DNA of 64,000 nucleotides from Bolinopsis microptera (lineage: Eukaryota > Ctenophora > Tentaculata > Lobata > Bolinopsidae). The notes beneath the pieces are model-generated. The model searched no databases, was not told the origin of the DNA, and saw only the letters and a list, made by a program, of their open reading frames with translations. Position numbers and translations under genes: made by a program. Positions 61,199 to 64,000 of this stretch are shown in pieces; positions within the stretch are counted from its first letter, which is position 1; each line of letters begins with the position of its first letter. Location of the stretch: positions 17,884,837 to 17,948,836 of the forward strand of contig NC_087073.1 in NCBI RefSeq assembly GCF_026151205.1, given 5' to 3'.

Positions 61199-61516
61199 TT
61201 CAGGTAGGTAGGAAAATCATAGACGACTTTGCTCCCAAGAATTGATTTTGTTTTTTTAGTTAAACCAGTGGTATAGGTACCCACCGGTTTGAGGTTTTGG
61301 CAGGCAGACCGGAAACGGCCGGATCTTAATCTTTCTTCTGGTTTTGCCGGATTTTGCCTGGACCAAAACCGGGTGTTACAGGAAGATTAGATGAAATTTA
61401 AGGCTGCCGGAAAATATAAATTATGAATCCTTATTTTTGGGCTTTAATCAACCATAATTTACTTAAAAGGGGTCAATCAAAAAACAGTGCAGGTAATCCG
61501 TGAATCTGAGCCAGCT

Positions 61517-62803
61517 TAGGGTTTGCAATCGATAATATCGGCGATAAAATTATAGGCGATAATTCGTAGTAAAATCGTTATCGGTTATCGGCGATAATTT
61601 CTGACCGATAAACCGATAATTTCAGAAATTTCTTTTCAAAAATAATTTCGGAATTTTCGAGACTTTACAGCTAACTCGCAGATTCTTACCTCTCATTTTC
61701 ACTAGATTGATCATAAGATATGTGTGAAACTGATCAAAACATCTGAATTTGCTACTTAAGTACTTAAATCAGCAAGATTTGCAATGTTATCTTATCACTG
61801 TTGATTGGTGAAACAAGGTATGTACTATGTAAAAGTATTCATATTTCATGGGATAGTTGCATATTTGAATTCAACGGAATTAAAGTTTAAACGGTAAATC
61901 TGTAATAAGTATCCCGTAGTTTCGCCCCACCCTATTACAGATAAGCTGTTCACTTCAAACTATCAATTCAGTTACAACCGTATAAGGTAATAATTTGAAC
62001 CCGACACAGTACACAGTACACACCATAACAACACAATACACTCCTGCACAGTCCACACTCCACGCCCCTCCCCTGAGAAATGCCGATGATTAACTTGCCG
62101 ATGATTAACTTGCCTGGGTCGCTCATTTGCTTAAATCGCTGATTGATTACGTTACACGTATCAGTTGTTATCTGTTTTCTGTTGTGTCTCGGAAAACTAG
62201 TTAATCTTGATATGTCAACCAACGAGATCTGGAAACATTTCACAAAAGAGGGGGACAACGTGGCCTGCATGCAATGTGACAAGTCTTTTCTCAGCACAAC
62301 AGCCAAAAGGTCTTACACTAATCTTTGGTACCACTTGAGAGTTAAACACGGTATAGAAAATGCAGCTGCTAATAATGATAAATCTTCGGCATCCCCCAAA
62401 GTCAAGCGACCAAAAAATCAGTCCCCAATAGTATCTTACATCGAAAAGAAAACTCAAGCCGAAATGTATAGCCGTTTAGCGGCTGTGGAGTTCCACTTTG
62501 TGTAAGATTGTTATTGTCACTGACTGTTCACTGTAAAGTATATCGGATCTTCACTTTCAATTAATTGACTATTTTGAAATTACGCGTTTACAATTTGTGT
62601 ACGATATCTCGGGAATTCATGACCCTCAATCACGGAAGTTATAAATCATGAACGTATGATTAGTTAAGCCACTGAATCGATGGAAAATAAGCTAATTGTT
62701 CTGACCAAATTTTATCGCCGATAATTATCGTTATCGCCGATAATTGAAAAATTATTATCGGTTATCGGCGATAAAAAATTGTGGACCGATAATGCAAACC
62801 CTA
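61517..62803. mobile_element. hAT element, internally deleted, 8-bp target duplication
   Basis: The terminal inverted repeats are TAGGGTTTGCA and TGCAAACCCTA. AGCCAGCT lies immediately outside both ends (61509-61516 and 62804-62811), the 8-bp duplication diagnostic of hAT. About 100 bp at each end is packed with TTATCGGCGATAA-type words in both orientations, probable transposase sites. At 1,287 bp it is too short for a whole hAT transposase and keeps only the BED finger exon. Confidence 0.92.
62212..62505 (+). pseudogene. BED zinc-finger N-terminus of a hAT transposase, truncated
   Basis: MSTNEIWKHFTKEGDNVACM begins a BED finger with Cys-x2-Cys (CMQC) and His-x4-His (HLRVKH), which binds element ends. 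A basic linker and SPIVSYIEKKTQAEMYSRLA follow, typical of the stretch before the hAT catalytic core. The frame ends five codons later; the catalytic D-D-E domain is absent. The product could still bind element ends. Confidence 0.8.
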
Positions 62804-62811
62804 AGCCAGCT

Positions 62812-64000
62812 GTGAGTAATGAGTATTGACTTGATTCATAATTTTGGATCAATAATTCTTCGAAATATTGGCTAACGTAGATGACTTCGAAACTGATTGT
62901 TTTGCTGATGTTTCTTCTTCGAAACTCTGCTATCAGACTCACCTAAATGTCATTGTGAATAATTATTGACCTTTTTTATACTAATTCCACCGTTCCTTGC
63001 TTACCTTTCATCGTATCATTCTCCAAGTACATATCTTTCAGCCTTCTGGGTCGCTTCTAGGGATACATATTACATGACAGATAGACATGTTTACATCCAG
63101 CAGCTCATTATCACCTTATGACCTTAACCCTTCACAGCTTTGAGTCTAATAATGAGTTAATTGCCAACTAACTTAGTAGCTAGTTCCTGTGATGCCATAC
63201 ACATTGATAAGCTATGTAGTATGTACGTATGCAACCCACACGAAACTTTTGGCTACCACCTTAATCACATAATCCTTCATTTATAAACAACGGGTCCAAC
63301 ATTATTATATCAGAAGTGATAATATGTGTAGTGAGCAAAACATGTTAGAGGGTGATACATAAGTTTTTACCGTGTGTGATACATTTAAAAAAGTCAAATA
63401 AAGTACTTTGGTTCTTAAATTTGTTACTAGTATATTCATAAGATATTGAGTATCTAGTTTTTGAGTACATTGCAAGGCCAGCTTCTTTGACATCGGCAAT
63501 CTTTATTCTAATTTTGATTATTGATATAAGCGGGATAAAAATACTGTATTTCAATTTCAACAATACTGCGCTGCAAGGAAACAGTATAAAAATAGCACAA
63601 CAATTAGAAAAATCTCGTGAGCGTGGCTTTCCCGTTCATACACCTACTCTCCTCACTGCCTTCCTAGGCCCCCGTTTTCTTGTTTGCTTTTTAGTTCAAT
63701 AGAGAAGAGAAATCCAGAATTGTTTTACGATTACCACTCTTAGGTCAAAATTGTTTTTAGCACCCATTTAGCTTAAGTTTAAAATTACCTTTTGTCTACT
63801 TCTGGAGGAGAAGTAGGTCTCTAGCATTCCTCTGGAAGTACTCATGGCACTCCGAGTGATGGCCGCTAGCCATAACCCTACGATTATTACAGAAGTGCCA
63901 ACTGTTCTGGAGAATTCTAGATTTCCTCCCTCAGGCACCTGAATAGACCCTCAACAAGTGACAAGTGTGTTAGACATGGTCATTAACTTTTCGACACTCG
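62812..64000. other. No recognisable gene
   Basis: AT-rich with short frames only. If the DCAF1-like gene continues, its later exons are not visible here and would lie beyond the window. Confidence 0.4.

Overview
The window is nuclear DNA from an invertebrate-type animal. It has canonical GT-AG introns, long AT-rich non-coding stretches, a metazoan PRPF8 gene, an immunoglobulin-domain receptor, and many eukaryotic transposable elements (Penelope-like, LINE, hAT, and inverted-repeat elements with TA, TTAA, TAA or 9-bp target duplications). Nothing is bacterial: there are no operons and no CRISPR array. The sequence alone does not fix the phylum; an early-branching or marine invertebrate such as a cnidarian fits but is not shown.

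Layout. Positions 1-6,500 hold little except two 5' exons of a probable sema-domain protein (minus strand, 3070-3571) and a LINE remnant (3.84-4.27 kb). From 6.5 to 28.7 kb the DNA is a transposon mosaic. Its main parts are a 4.1-kb foldback element (7402-11485) with 572-bp inverted arms around about 86 copies of a 32-bp satellite; two elements with telomere-like cores; Penelope-type reverse transcriptase remnants; a threefold 525-bp repeat; and terminal-inverted-repeat elements at 15.8, 23.4, 25.3 and 26.8 kb. Two halves of one 95-bp element with the same 9-bp target duplication lie 15.2 kb apart (7050 and 22282), so most of that region appears to have arrived inside it.

From 29,175 to 56,224 lies the complete PRPF8 gene, the core spliceosome protein. 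It has 28 coding exons on the plus strand, an unbroken frame and 2,329 residues. Three minus-strand genes sit inside its introns: a small secreted peptide (intron 6), a 3-exon major-facilitator transporter (intron 16), and a 2-exon single-pass immunoglobulin receptor with SH2-type tyrosine motifs (intron 26). Intron 16 (11.3 kb) also carries a head-to-tail Penelope-like dimer split by a 4.4-kb inverted-repeat element; the dimer starts four bases upstream of the transporter ATG.

Downstream (56.2-64 kb) are nested short elements, a short gene resembling the N-terminus of DCAF1/VprBP, and a hAT element with a perfect 8-bp target duplication that keeps only its BED zinc-finger exon. The genes do not form a pathway; the shared theme is nesting, with genes inside PRPF8 introns and elements inside elements. 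All exon joins, protein lengths and target duplications were worked out by reading the sequence; no database search was made.
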